DNA of 64,000 bases from Fonsecaea monophora (Eukaryota > Ascomycota > Eurotiomycetes > Chaetothyriales > Herpotrichiellaceae). The position numbers and the translations under genes are program-made. Positions 1 to 10,952 of this stretch are shown piece by piece. The notes under the pieces were generated by a model. The model saw nothing but the letters and a program-made list of their open reading frames with translations. It searched no databases and had not been told where the DNA came from. How positions within the stretch are numbered: the first letter of the stretch is position 1; the number at the start of each line of letters is the position of its first letter. Where the stretch lies: positions 1-64,000 of the forward strand of contig NW_019174022.1 of the NCBI RefSeq assembly GCF_001642475.1, in the 5' to 3' direction.

Positions 1-565
1 GTGGTGGTGGTGGTTTTCCTCCTTCACTATCGCCTGCGCTCGCGGTAGTATGAGTGGTGGTGGACATCATCCACGGCTGCCACAGAAAGGCTTCGCCGCC
101 GAACAGCATCACGCCCTTCCCGCCGGACGTGTGCACGCCGTTGTTCAAGTAGAAGCCGTCGGCCGTGCAGGCGTCGATGGACGTGGCGGGTTCCTCGACG
201 CCCGCACTCGCCAGGATGTCCATCTTGGAGAAGTCGGTCTGCGTGTCTTCCTTGGAGGGGGGGCCGCGATCGTGGGTTTTCGGCGCGCGGGGGTTGATCT
301 GTCTGGCGCGGCTGACTTCGTTGGAGGACGAGGGACCGGGCGAAGTCTGTTGGCGACTCGGCGATGCGGTCGTCGAGAGTGCGCGCCGCACGTGTCTCGT
401 CGGTGAGGATGGAGTGTGGCATATTTGACGGCGTGTAGAGGCAATCCCGACGCAGCGTGATATTTGGGATGGGGGCGAGTATACAGAGAGCAGAGACTGT
501 CGCGGTGCTGCTGCTGCTGCTGCGTGACGCAGCGCACGGAGGAGGTCTGTCGACGGAGCTCGCAT
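1..565 (-). CDS. NDUFAF3-like mitochondrial complex I assembly factor (Mth938/DUF498 domain), 3' part missing
   Basis: The reading frame opens at the ATG at 565-563 and stays open to the left edge, giving 188 codons with no stop, so the C-terminal part lies outside the window. The N-terminus (MRAPSTDLLRALRHAAAAAP) is rich in Arg and Ala with no acidic residues after Asp7, as expected of a mitochondrial presequence. A low-complexity Ser/Pro/Arg linker follows. From about residue 109 comes the start of the Mth938-like fold: DFSKMDIL, then a stretch with DGFYLNNGV and GGEAFLWQPW, which I recognise from fungal NDUFAF3 proteins. In that family the protein helps assemble the complex I matrix arm. 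The end of the visible frame is Gly/Pro-rich and could include the start of an intron. The poly-Ala comes from a GCA/TGC repeat. The family call rests on about 40 residues. Confidence 0.72.
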   Translation of the reverse strand, partial: MRAPSTDLLRALRHAAAAAAPRQSLLSVYSPPSQISRCVGIASTRRQICHTPSSPTRHVRRALSTTASPSRQQTSPGPSSSNEVSRARQINPRAPKTHDRGPPSKEDTQTDFSKMDILASAGVEEPATSIDACTADGFYLNNGVHTSGGKGVMLFGGEAFLWQPWMMSTTTHTTASAGDSEGGKPPPP

Positions 566-1360
566 TTTGATTTCCCCCTTCTATCCTTTTGCTATTTGTG
601 TTCTCCTACGACAAATCCACACGGAAGCACTAGAGCTGGAGCAAAGCAATCGAGTGAGCGATCCCTCGTTTGTTCCAGTACCAGTATCGACTGTGTCGAC
701 GTAGTTGCTAATAGCCGATCGGACACAAGCTCAGAGTTATGTAGGTAGAGAGCCGAAGGTGTTTCGATGCTGGGTACTTGCTCGGTAACTCGGTGAAGGA
801 TTGAAAAGGGACAGGTGAATGACACCGGCGATATCTAATGGGAGGACCAGTGCATCAATTCCCCATCGATACAAAGACTCTGTTGCTGGTGTCGTGTTAA
901 AGGGTGTCGGAAATCTGAATCTGCGGAGAAAAAAAGTCACTGACCGTTTACTTAGTACCGAGCACTTGTGCAGCGCACCCATGACTTCATACATAGTCCT
1001 CAGTGGCACCGACGCTCCGTGGGGAGGCAGCTTCAGCTCCAGCCAATCAACGCACCATTATTTCTGTGCTCGAGATGTACCCTTTTAACTCTCAAGCCCT
1101 TTGTATTTGTAGATGTTTGCAAATTGGAGGATATTTTCTCCCTCTAGTGGTCCATCATTACATAGACTTCCTCCATATTGGTATCCGCGGAGAGTGAGTG
1201 ATCAGTCTCGAATTCACCTCCACCGCCCTGGTATTCGCAATGCACCGCCATGCACAATAACAAATGCAAAACATGATTAAATCAGACATGCCCCAAGTTG
1301 CACCTCTTTGCTTCACATACTTTGTCGTTTTATATGATCAAAATTTCAAACTCTGCAAGA
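566..1360. other. Spacer upstream of the NDUFAF3-like gene and downstream of the Crh gene
   Basis: Both neighbours are on the minus strand, so this should hold the promoter and 5' leader of the assembly factor and the 3' end of the Crh gene. Open frames here are short and have no recognisable protein content. No RNA gene was seen. Confidence 0.5.
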
Positions 1361-2852
1361 TTACAAAATGCACAACCCAACCAACGCAACAACCACTGCA
1401 AACAAGCTGCCCTTGAGGACAGTCTCGCTGTTGCCGCCAATTTGGCCTGCACCGTTGGATGAAGAGTCACCTCCGTCACCCTGCACGAAACCCGTCGATG
1501 CAGCTCCTGAGGCGCTGGCACTGCTATCTCCCGATCCTCCAGAACCACCGTCGTCTCCGCTTCCACTATTGTCCGTGGTGTTGTCGCCACGCCCGCCATT
1601 GCTGCCAGTACCAACACCAGAAAGTCCAGGAATCGTGGCCACTTCACTGGTCTTGGCAGAGCCGCTGGCGCTGGCGCTGTTGCTAGAAGAGCCGGCCGAC
1701 GTGTTGGTGCCAGTCCCAAGGAATGACTTGAGCACGGTATTTTGGTTGGTGATTTCGACGCTGGCATTAGTCAAGGCGTCGTCTGTAAAGATGTAAGACT
1801 TGGTGCCTTGAACATTTGCGCCTGAGGGTGGATCGTAGCACTCGACCGAGACCGAGTCGAACTGGGCAAAGTAGTAGCCATTGGTCATGTACGGCGAGTC
1901 CCACTCCACAAGACCTCCGGCCCATTCGATGGTACCTTCGCCGTTGGTTGGGAGACCGCCAGGCCACAATGACAGCTGCACTTGGCACGGGGTTTGAGGG
2001 TAGTAATATCGGTTGTCCGTCGCGTTCCAGGTGTCTTCACGGTTTAGCGTCCGGACTGGTTTGCCGTCAATCGACCAAGTAATGCTCTCAGGTTGCCAGT
2101 CAATCTCATAGTCGTGAAAATTGGCGTGCACGTCCGAGAGGCCGGTGGTGTTGCCGCCGTTGGTATCTAGAATTCCATTAGCGTACTCATTCTCATTCCA
2201 GAATCTCTAGAACATTGACATACAGACTGGTACACCCAGAGAGTAGAAGTTTGTTTGAGCACTTGTTAGTTGGGTGCCGACGAACTCAAAGTCGATTTCG
2301 TCCTTGGAGTTGCCGAGCAGAATGAACGCAGTGACCACACCGGCGCCTGCAGACGTGGCAAATCTGGCGCTGACCTTGCCATACCACACAAAGTGCGTGC
2401 TAGACAGCAGGGTCCCCACAGTTCCTTCTGCCATGGTCAGGAGCACCGAGTTGTTGTATTCCAAGGGGTCGCCGGAAGAGACCCAGTCAGCTTTAGAAGC
2501 ATCTCCTAGATACTTGGTGTTGGGCATGACGCCGTCGAGATCATTAAAGTCATAGGTTTTGGATTGACAGACAGGCGCAGGAACGCAGGAATCGAGGCTG
2601 AACGAGTTGACGGGATCACATCCCCCTAGACAATAGGCGCCAACGCCACATTGACCATATTCTGCCACCCCATTGCTTGTTAGTGTCTCGATCTCTTTGT
2701 CACAGAGTATCCCGGGGGCCAAAAAACGTACGTGAACAGCACGGTGTATCTGATGGACACAGAACACCACCGCCGCACTTGGTCTGAGCAAAGACCGCCG
2801 GTGCGAACGTGGCGGCAACAAAGACGAGCGAATGAAAAACTCGGCCCGCCAT
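1361..2852 (-). CDS. Crh-type GPI-anchored cell-wall glycosidase/transglycosidase (GH16 with CBM18)
   Basis: Three exons fit: 2852-2732, 2661-2224 and 2166-1361, giving 454 residues. The introns (70 and 57 bp) start GTACGT and GTATGT and end CAG and TAG. A signal peptide covers residues 1-22. A Cys-rich chitin-binding CBM18 module covers about 24-66 (Cys 26, 32, 38, 39, 45, 51, 55, 66). The GH16 domain carries the Crh catalytic motif DEIDFEF, with Glu162 as expected nucleophile, Asp164, and Glu166 as acid/base. Downstream motifs (HDYEIDW, WPGGLP, WDSPYM) are also typical. The last 130 residues are Ser/Gly/Asn-rich and end in a hydrophobic tail, as for GPI-anchor attachment. In yeast and Aspergillus, Crh1/Utr2/Crf proteins link chitin to beta-glucan in the wall. 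The first intron falls inside the CBM18 codons, joining CCS to QYGQCG. Confidence 0.92.
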
Positions 2853-4541
2853 TGCGGTTTGTTTTATACCTCTCGGGTGAAGGTCGGTCGGGATGCGGAT
2901 GCAGTCGTCAATGAAAGGGCGACGGTAACATGCACAGGTATACGAAGAATGCTCCGAGAGCAGTACAAAGGGGTTTCGATTTTGTAACCAGAGTATCACA
3001 ACAGGCGGGGGCTCGATCTGGTCGCACAAAAAACCAAGTCGAGAATATTCGTCAGATGCTGCTGAGCGAGAGAGAAGGTAATCCGCGGTGGGAATTTGGG
3101 GGTCGAATTCGAACAAAGAATCAACAACGAGCAGCGATAGCACCAACACCACCAGATGACACGCGGATGCCGAGGCAACAAACGAAGTTAGCGAGAGTGA
3201 GAAAGGGTTGCTCTAGATAAAGAAGGGTGCAAAGAAGGCAGGAATTACAATGGATGATGATGATGCCGGAGTGTGAAAAGAAGCAAAAGAGAATGTCGAA
3301 AGGGGAGTCGAGTGATACGGAGATGCGCAGGCAAGCAGGGATGGGGCGCAGGCGAGGCAAAAAAATTATAGAGGGAGACTTAGTCAACGCAGAATGTTAT
3401 TACGGGGTGTTACTATGCTTGGATTTGACGCAGGTGATCACCATTCAGGTGCGTGTTGACTGTCTGTGAGTGGCTCTACGGTGCCCTGGCAGCCCTGGGT
3501 TGCGTACCAGAAGCTCCCTAGGGCCCGAGATCCAGGCCCATGGATGCCCTGACTGGCTCGGGGTATTCAGGGGCTCCATTGCGTGACGCGGCGCGTGAAA
3601 CATGGCCAGGGAACAAGCGGTGGTGCCCGCACTTGGCCTGGGGCTCTAGTCCACGGCTCCAGGCGCCATTTGGCTCATTAGGTGGCTCCCTTGTTCCCTT
3701 AGCCACACGCTAAGCCAAGATCGGTTAATAGATGGTGGCTGCGGCCATGGTGATTGGCGAGGTTTGTGGCTGCGACTCGCCACATCTTCGACTGGCATTG
3801 CTTGTGCCAACCTAAGGACTTGGACATACCACCTCACCACCGTCAAACAGGTAGTGTACATGCTGGGTATGGTACTTGTTATGTCTCGGATGACAGTCAA
3901 CCAAGACCAACAACCACGGTACATTCAAGTCTCCTCGCTTGATCCCGTAGATCACGTGGTGCATCTGCAATCACGTGTACATGATTTGGTGTCCTAGACC
4001 GAAAGAGGATATAATGCAAGTCATCGAGAAAGCCCGCCACCACCACTGGGTGACCACAGCAGATGGCGCCAGGAAAGGCGAGCCCGTCATAACCACCCCG
4101 GCCTTTTTGTACCGCGACTGGGTTGTGTCGACCCGTCTGAATAACCATTTGACCAGAGAAACTGCACGACGGAATCTAAGCCGTCAACCCCCCAGTTCCC
4201 CATGTTTGAGGACATGCACAGCTTACCACGGGTGTCACGCAAGTCCTCTCTGTTCTCAAAGCCGACTCTCAACTACCGGTCCCAACATGTCTCTTTCTTC
4301 CCCGTCTTTTCCTTGTGAGATTCACACTTCCATCTGCCGGCTTCCCAGTCAAGACCATCGAAGCTGTGGCAATGGTAAGCCCGGAACGTTCCGTATCACG
4401 ATCTGGGCCAATATCTGGACGCCTTATCAGCGAGCATAATCAAGCACTTCAGCGTTATATATATAGTCAGGGCAAGATGTCCGAGATATCTCTTGTTCCA
4501 ATGCATCGAAATTGCAGGGTTCGGTCACCGAGACTGTAGCA
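2853..4541. other. Divergent intergenic region between the Crh gene and the FAD monooxygenase
   Basis: It should hold both promoters. I see a TATA-like run close to the monooxygenase (annotated separately) and two CACGTG hexamers at 3953-3958 and 3972-3977. The part from about 3480 to 3720 is rich in CCTGG/CCAGG words. No coding frame with recognisable content was found. Confidence 0.5.
4456..4465 (+). promoter_or_regulatory. TATA-box candidate of the FAD monooxygenase
   Basis: An uninterrupted TATATATATA run lies 77-86 bases upstream of the chosen start codon at 4542. The distance leaves room for a short leader. It is called from sequence and position only. Confidence 0.45.
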
Positions 4542-6030
4542 ATGGGGTCAATTGAACAAAAGAAACCGTTTGAAAAGGTGAGGATGGTCCGCAACAGCCC
4601 CTGTACAACTTCATTGTTCACTCAACCGCAAAATGTTTGTTCAGTCGCACAAGAAACTCACCAGCGAAAGCATAGGTTGTCATCGTGGGAGCTGGACCGG
4701 CAGGCCTGCTTCTCGCTCTCCTCCTTTCACAACATAATATCCCTTCACTCGTGTTGGAATCATGGAACAGACTGGACGAGCGACTCCGTGCGACCCAATA
4801 TGGAGTCCCGGCCACCAAGATATTCCGTCGGGCGGGCATCCTCGACGACTTCCGGGAACAAAGCATTGACAGCTTTCCCAGCATCTGCTGGCGTCGAGTT
4901 AGCGATCACCAAAAGCTCACGGGGATTGACCTCTCTGTTGTCAAAGACCATCCTGATCGCATGACCATCCTGCCTCTCAATCAGATCATTCAAATCATGT
5001 ATAAACACTGTATGGAAAGGGCCAACGGCTTGGTCGAAGTCAAGTTCAATCACAAGGTCGTGGGCACAGGGCAGGATGAACAGTCTGCCTGGGTTGATGT
5101 CGAGGCCGGCGAAGAGGGGCAGGTCAAGGAGAAGAAGAGATTCACTGCCGATTATGTTATTGGGTGCGACGGAGCGACCAGCACAGTGAGGAAATCTCTG
5201 TTCGGCAGAGAGTGGCCCGGTCAGACATTCGACTTTCGCTTGATGGTCCAGAACGTCCGTTTCTCCAAGGCCTCCCGCATTTGCGGTATACTGAGGCGCC
5301 CAAGGCTGACTAGAGTGACAGGTCTGGTACGACGGTTTTGAGAAACATGGCTGGGACGGAGGTAATTATATGGTCGATCCGGACTTTTGGGGCCTGATCG
5401 CAAAACGAGGCAAAGGAGGCCTTTGGCGTGTCACTTACGGTGACAGTGCGGCCGGTCTTTCTGACGAAGAGTACCTCGAACGGCGGAACACGGCCTTCAA
5501 AAAGTTACTGCCAGGCCACCCCGAACCAGGCGAGTACAGTATCACACAGACTGACCAGTTTCGGATCCACAATCGTTGCGTTGAGAAGATGAGGGTGGGA
5601 CGAATCATCCTCGCGGCCGACGCTGCGCACGTGTGTAACCCATTCGGCGGTTATGGTTGTATGACGGCCGTGCTGGATGTCGGTGCCCTCGCCGACTGCC
5701 TGATTGGCCTGTACGAGGGCAAGGCGGACGAGAGCATCCTTGACCTCTACGCCGACATCCGCCGCGAGAAGTTCCTGAAATATGTCGACGCAAGATCCAT
5801 GAAGAACATGAATAGGATCATGCACAGTGATCCCGACACAGTTTTGGAAACCGACAAGTTTTTGCAACTGCTGAAAGGTCTGGAAGGCGATGACGAGGCG
5901 ACAAGAGCATTTCTGCTGGTAAGTTGAGCAAATCTCTCCCAGGCTCCAACCGCACACAACGCTCATCAGGAATCTCTAGAAATATTCCAGCATCGAACAC
6001 GATTTCACCCAGTACTATCGACCAACGTGA
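4542..6030 (+). CDS. FAD-dependent aromatic-type monooxygenase (FAD_binding_3 family)
   Basis: Four exons fit: 4542-4577, 4676-5254, 5322-5918 and 5980-6030, giving 420 residues. Introns are 98, 67 and 61 bp; the second has a weaker donor, GTCCGT. The first exon codes only 12 residues and runs straight into the dinucleotide-binding motif VVIVGAGPAG (residues 13-22). Later come the GCDGATS motif that contacts FAD and NADPH, and RIILAADAAHVCNPFGGYG, the second FAD-ribityl motif. These define the p-hydroxybenzoate hydroxylase-like class A flavin monooxygenases, which hydroxylate or epoxidise aromatic or polyketide substrates. The usual GD of the second motif is AD here. The chain ends soon after the FAD/substrate domains (HDFTQYYRPT), with no C-terminal thioredoxin-like domain. 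The substrate cannot be inferred, and no biosynthetic neighbours are present. Confidence 0.85.
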
Positions 6031-6540
6031 GAAGGGCAGGTCCCACAAGGAGAAACTCCTGTGAGCTTGGATCCCGCTGGCTGGGCGCCTCGGCGTGTGC
6101 TGCCCCTTGTTGACTTCGCCCCCAGTCTGGACCTGTACTTGTATAGAGTCTGGCAAAGTTAGTACTAGTTTGATGTGATGCTCTGCGATTTCTTCAGAGG
6201 ACAGAAAGGGAGCCACCCAATGCTGGAGGTCCACTAGCCCTTCTTGATAAGCCTCCATCTCGGGCAAAAAAACACCACCCTGCTGACCGACTGGATAGCA
6301 ATTTCTTTCTCCATATTCCAGTCTAGAAGTGTGTTTCTTGGTTCGATGATTCAGAAACTCCTCTTTCTTCGGTATTGACGGTCCGGCTTTCCTTGGGCTG
6401 AAAACTATGTATTTTTTGAATTCTTGTAGAGCTCGTAGGATGGACGAATCGTTGGAGAGGCCGATGCCCCGACTGACTCAACGGAATCATTAAAGAAGCA
6501 ATATCAAGCAGCGGATTGCTTTGTGTTAGTATTCAACTTG

Positions 6541-6568
6541 ACTCACTCACTCACTCGCTCGCTCGCTC
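6541..6568. repeat. Tetranucleotide microsatellite (ACTC)4(GCTC)3
   Basis: Four ACTC units pass directly into three GCTC units in non-coding DNA downstream of the FAD monooxygenase. A single A-to-G change in the unit separates the two blocks. Confidence 0.9.
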
Positions 6569-9419
6569 CTGTCCTGTAAGGCTCGGTCTAAGGGACCCTC
6601 ATCCATCCGTCGTAGGATTGCATGTGCGTTATGTAGCAGTACCGTGTACAAGGTTTGTGGTATGCAGAATGTAGTATCCAGCAGGCTCGCGCGCAGCTCG
6701 CAGGTAGGTGCCTAGGTAGCGTACACTCTTCCTCGGGTCTTCTTCTTTGCAAGCTAGGAATAGAGGTCAAACAACCCTTCCCTGCATGCATGCTCGTGTT
6801 ATTCGCATTTTGTAGGTGCGTTGGTCTTATTTGGTTTGTTGGGCGTTTTTGAATCTTCATCACCACAGGGGTTGGATCTAGAGATACAAGAAAAAGTCCT
6901 GGGACATTCTGCGCGTCGTCCCTTTGATACCTACCACATCCCGTCTTGTGATGCGAGCAGACGAGTGTAGTACTGTTTGTATCGGGGATGCAGTGCCTTT
7001 TTCCTATCGGTATTGGGTACATACAGTACGTGTATGTCTCGGGGGACAATCTCCGACATCCGACCCCATATAGTATTTTGTCTATTTTGCCCTTACAAAG
7101 TATGTACGAGTAACCGTTCGGGTGGTAGATGTAAATAGAGCAATAACAAGGTGATTCAAAAAGAAACAAGCACTACATACCAATACCTGATGCAAGAGCT
7201 TGTCCGTAGCGTTTGGGGCAGGGTGGTGAGCTTACCAGAGTCTTGAAAAATCTTGATAGCTGATGCCCATCTATTCGGACGATCATCACTCTAGAGTCCA
7301 CGGCGCATTGCCAAGAGACGCCAGTCTTTACCATCGTGCGCGTCCATGTCTCAAGAAAGGATGGGCAGTTCCCATTTGCTGCATGTATATCCTGCTTTGT
7401 CCGAGTCTTGGTGGAAATGAGACTGTTGGATTCAAGGCGACAAACTTGGTGTGACCAGCTACAAGTTGCTGCAGCTAAAGAGGCTCACCAGCCACTATCA
7501 GTGTGCATAAATTGGCGTGATTTGTTGACAGAGGCTAATAGCAGCAGCCAGCTGTACTCGTAGGAGTAGATCGGCCCCCAGGCAATCGGAGCCTAGGCAA
7601 TGATCGGTTGTCGGCCATGCAAATATTGGATGGCGTGCCCCGGGGCTCCATCTGCGAGCAAAGGAGACTGAGCACATGTTGCAACCTTCCAAAATGTACG
7701 GCTTCCCACTCCGTATGCTTTTAGCATGCGGAATGTTGTGTGTAGCACCGCTGGATATCTCGTGAGAATCATTGCAGTTGCCCAGTCCCAACAAGGATCC
7801 TCGGCAAATGTCCGCTGCTCCGTCTCGATAGCGTGCAGTTGGACCATTTCTGTAGTCCACAGCTGTTGCTCGTGTCTGGCAAGGCCACCCAAGCCACATG
7901 GCAGGGACAAACCGTTTCGAAGCATTGGCCAAGACTCCGCGCTGAACACCTGAACGTCTCTGGAGTTGGCGACAATTTCCTGAAGAAATCCTGTTGTCCT
8001 TGACGTGGCTAGCGTTATGTTCTGTTCAGGAGAGCCGGTTGTCGGATAACATAGCTTTGTCGGGGTTCAGTTCGATGGTTGCCTAGACCAGCAACAGCAG
8101 GGTACTTTTGCGTGAAAGCAGAACAAATGGTGGGTGTGGCGGTTAGAATCCGTCGACATGAGACGCGGCCATCCACGCCAGGTCGAATTGAGAAGCGATA
8201 TCATGCATCACTGGTTCAATTCGGTGTTCGCCAGGATAAGCACTACCCCGAGTGGCAGCCTGTTGAGCCTGGACTGTATCACAGAGCATCTTGAACCTGC
8301 CAGCGGGGAGCGGACCACCTACCGCGTTGCTTCTTTCTCCCAAGCATTTGTCTTGTGGTCTTCCTGAATTAGCATCTTCCAGCCCAGAATTCACAGACGG
8401 TCCAGTCACACGGTGTGGTACAACGGGTAGACCAGTCTTGTGTATCGCCTTGGCTCAGCACGAAGGACCCTACCGACATACATATGTCGAGCCATTGTGG
8501 CAGTGTGGCAGGGTCTTGAAGTCGGCCGAGATATGCGGGTCAAGATGAGCAAAAGGTTCAAATGGGGGAAGTAGGTATAGGGAGGGACCAGTCCGAACTC
8601 CGGGATGGAGCATGCCGATCGTGATGTAACTTTGGTGCTTTTGTGGCTGACCAGCACCGCGACTCGGCAGCGCGTCGAGATTAACGATGTTGTCCTCCGA
8701 CATCCGGCCCCTGCGCCTCGTCTCCTGTTCGTTGTGTTGCTCTGCTTCGTAGTTCTGGGGGGGGAAGAATACCGACAAGTGTGTGCAAGGGGTAGTCGGG
8801 GGCCTAGGGAGAGCGTATCGGGTCGATTGAATGATAGGTACAGGGCATTTTGGTCCTTCCAGGTGGTTTCTTGGTGTTGTCGCAGGTTCGAATTCCCCAA
8901 GCGGGTGACCGTTAGGCAAGACACGCCAAGCCGCAGGAAGCAGCCGAACCAAACCTCCACCCCCGACAAAGAGGCAAAGAGGGTTCACCTGGTAGATTAT
9001 CGCCACACTGATTATGACTAGTATTATTGCATCCGTCAACTTTGATGCCCCCTTTTTTTTTCAGAAACAGCCGCATTCGGATGTCGGTGATGGTTTGTAC
9101 ACAGACGAAGTAGTATGGTCAGCCTGGAGTAACCTACCCTTGTCGCTTCGATGCTGTGATCATTGGTTTCTCATTTGTTCCTAGCCTGTGGATTGGCTAA
9201 CTCTCTGCAGTCAGTTCCTCAATAACACCTCCACTCTTTCGAACTGTTTGCCCCTGTCATTCGTTCATGATTGATCCTGCAGAAATCTCTCGGAGGATTT
9301 GCCTGTCAGAGGACGATATCCTTGTCTTGGTTCACCTTGTGTGGCTGGACAGAGGATCGGTACAAAGGCATGGGAAGATTTGCCTTTGCAAGGGAATACA
9401 CACAGCGAGGAAGGGTCGT

Positions 9420-9454
9420 ATAGAGGGCACGAGCTCGCATAGAGGGCACGAGCT
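9420..9454. repeat. Two-copy tandem repeat, 16 bp at 19 bp period
   Basis: ATAGAGGGCACGAGCT occurs at 9420-9435 and again, identical, at 9439-9454. It sits in non-coding DNA about 700 bp upstream of the sulfotransferase-like gene. Confidence 0.85.
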
Positions 9455-10145
9455 TGAGGCTGAGCTGCCATGCTGGTCGCGGTGCGCGTTTCCGCAGCTA
9501 AATCTGATCGTCGCACTAGAGATTTGTTCAAAACTCTGTGCCTCGTGTTGAATCCTTTTGCGGTGTCCGAGCACAGTCCTCAATCCTCAGTTCGCCAGTG
9601 GGTTTTCCTCTCAGATCGGCGTCAGCATCGACGTCTCCAAATTGAAGGACCCCTCCTGGAAGGGCGGTTGGCGAAGTCACGACCCGTATTCTGAGTTAGT
9701 CCTGAACAGCCGATTCACGGTCTAACACAGTATAGTTGCCATGGATGGGGCCGAGCACGTTCAAAAGTGGATCTGCGCGACACAGGAAATCTCGTAGTTT
9801 CTCCTTAGGATTGTTGCAATTCACATCGCGGCCCTAAAGTCAGCGTGCTGGTTCTCCTTTAGCATGGCTGTGGTTGCCCATTGACAGAGCCACCATTCCC
9901 CGTCAGGTCGCGCGTCGAGGGAAAAAAAGATAAGTGTTTGCTCCAGCCCCTCCTGAATCGACTTCATCAACCCTTTCCTTCTCTCCTTACCTTGGTTGAC
10001 TTGTCGCTTCGTTGCGTTCTGGACTGCTGCCTTCTGTCAAACTCCAGTGACCTCACATCCCCTTGCACTGTCTTGCTTCAGGGACCTTTCACCTTCTCCC
10101 CCAACAGCATCGACATCGCCCACCTGAACCTCCTCGACATACACC

Positions 10146-10952
10146 ATGGGTCAGACAGCATCTCAGCCCGAGAGCGGCAAGTCCCTCAAAGTCATCGGCG
10201 CCGGTCTCTCCAGAACAGGAACCACATCATTCGGAGCAGCCTGTTCCTACCTCCTCGATGGCCCCTGTTATCACGGCGGCACCCAGATGTTAAACTCACC
10301 GGAGGCTCACATTAAACGTTGGATTGAAATCATTAAACATACCCCTGTCAAGAGCGAAGCAGACCGCAAGGCCTTGAACGAGGGTGTCAAGGAGATGCTG
10401 GATGGATATGTTGCTTGTACCGACCTGCCCTCCAATGCCTTTGTCGAGGAACTCATGGAGATCTACCCCGACGCCAAAGTCATCTGCACCGTGCGGGATC
10501 CCGATAAGTGGTGGAACAGCTTGGCCCCGATCGTGGAGAAGGGTAACTTGACTGTCTTGTCCTGGATCTTGGCTCCCCTTCCCACCCTGCGGTGGTTCCG
10601 AACATACCACGACGCCCTCGATGACGGCCGTGTCGGTGAGCTGTACTTCCGCCCCGGCGAACCCAAGAGACCGACCAGAGCCATGTGGGATCGACATATC
10701 GAGCATCTGAAGAAGGTCGTCCCCAAGGAGAGACTGTTTTTCTATGACGTCCGCGACGGTTGGGAGCCACTGTGCGCCATCCTCGGAGTTCCTGTCCCCA
10801 AGGACGTTCCGTTCCCCAAGCTCAACGATGCTCAAGCCATGGAGAGCTTCATGAAGAAGAGCGCTCAGCGGGGGATGATGGTGTGGGCTGGTCTTTTCGT
10901 ATCCGCCGGTGTCGCCGCCTTTGCGGGTGCGAGATATGCCCAACTGATTTAA
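10146..10952 (+). CDS. Sulfotransferase-like P-loop protein (Sulfotransfer_4), membrane-tethered
   Basis: A single open frame of 268 residues. The N-terminus MGQTASQ matches an N-myristoylation signal (Gly2, Thr/Ser at positions 4-6). Residues about 15-30 hold the GAGLSRTGTTSF loop, the site that binds the 5'-phosphosulfate of PAPS in sulfotransferases. CTVRDPDKWWNS at about 116-127 matches the 3'-phosphate region. The family (PF17784) is common in ascomycetes and its substrates are largely unknown, so real sulfotransfer is not established. The C-terminus has a hydrophobic segment (about residues 246-266) ending close to the terminus, suggesting a tail anchor. With the N-terminal lipid this predicts firm membrane attachment facing the cytosol. 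The leader upstream is pyrimidine-rich, usual for fungal transcripts. Confidence 0.85.
   Translation: MGQTASQPESGKSLKVIGAGLSRTGTTSFGAACSYLLDGPCYHGGTQMLNSPEAHIKRWIEIIKHTPVKSEADRKALNEGVKEMLDGYVACTDLPSNAFVEELMEIYPDAKVICTVRDPDKWWNSLAPIVEKGNLTVLSWILAPLPTLRWFRTYHDALDDGRVGELYFRPGEPKRPTRAMWDRHIEHLKKVVPKERLFFYDVRDGWEPLCAILGVPVPKDVPFPKLNDAQAMESFMKKSAQRGMMVWAGLFVSAGVAAFAGARYAQLI

Larger units (their letters stand above)
6031..10145. other. 4.1 kb stretch without a supported gene
   Basis: It lies between the monooxygenase and the sulfotransferase-like gene, both on the plus strand. Open frames up to about 190 codons occur on both strands, but their translations show no domain, no matching splice structure and no steady codon preference. 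Simple repeats are present at 6541-6568 and 9420-9454. A non-coding transcript or a decayed element is possible. Confidence 0.45.

Noticed and set aside
2861..2868. TATAAAAC on the minus strand just before the Crh gene.
   Set aside because: It lies only 9 bases from the start codon, too close to be a TATA box for a transcript with a leader.
4040..4062. TGGGTGACCAC resembling the 3' part of 5S rRNA.
   Set aside because: Similarity ends after 11 bases and the rest of the 5S sequence is absent.
5255..5345. Apparent premature stop in the FAD monooxygenase.
   Set aside because: A 67 bp intron (GTCCGT...ACAG) removes it and joins VQN to VWYDGF, matching the family.
8884..8900. GGTTCGAATTCC resembling a tRNA B-box.
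   Set aside because: The flanking bases cannot form a T-stem on either strand and no A-box lies upstream.
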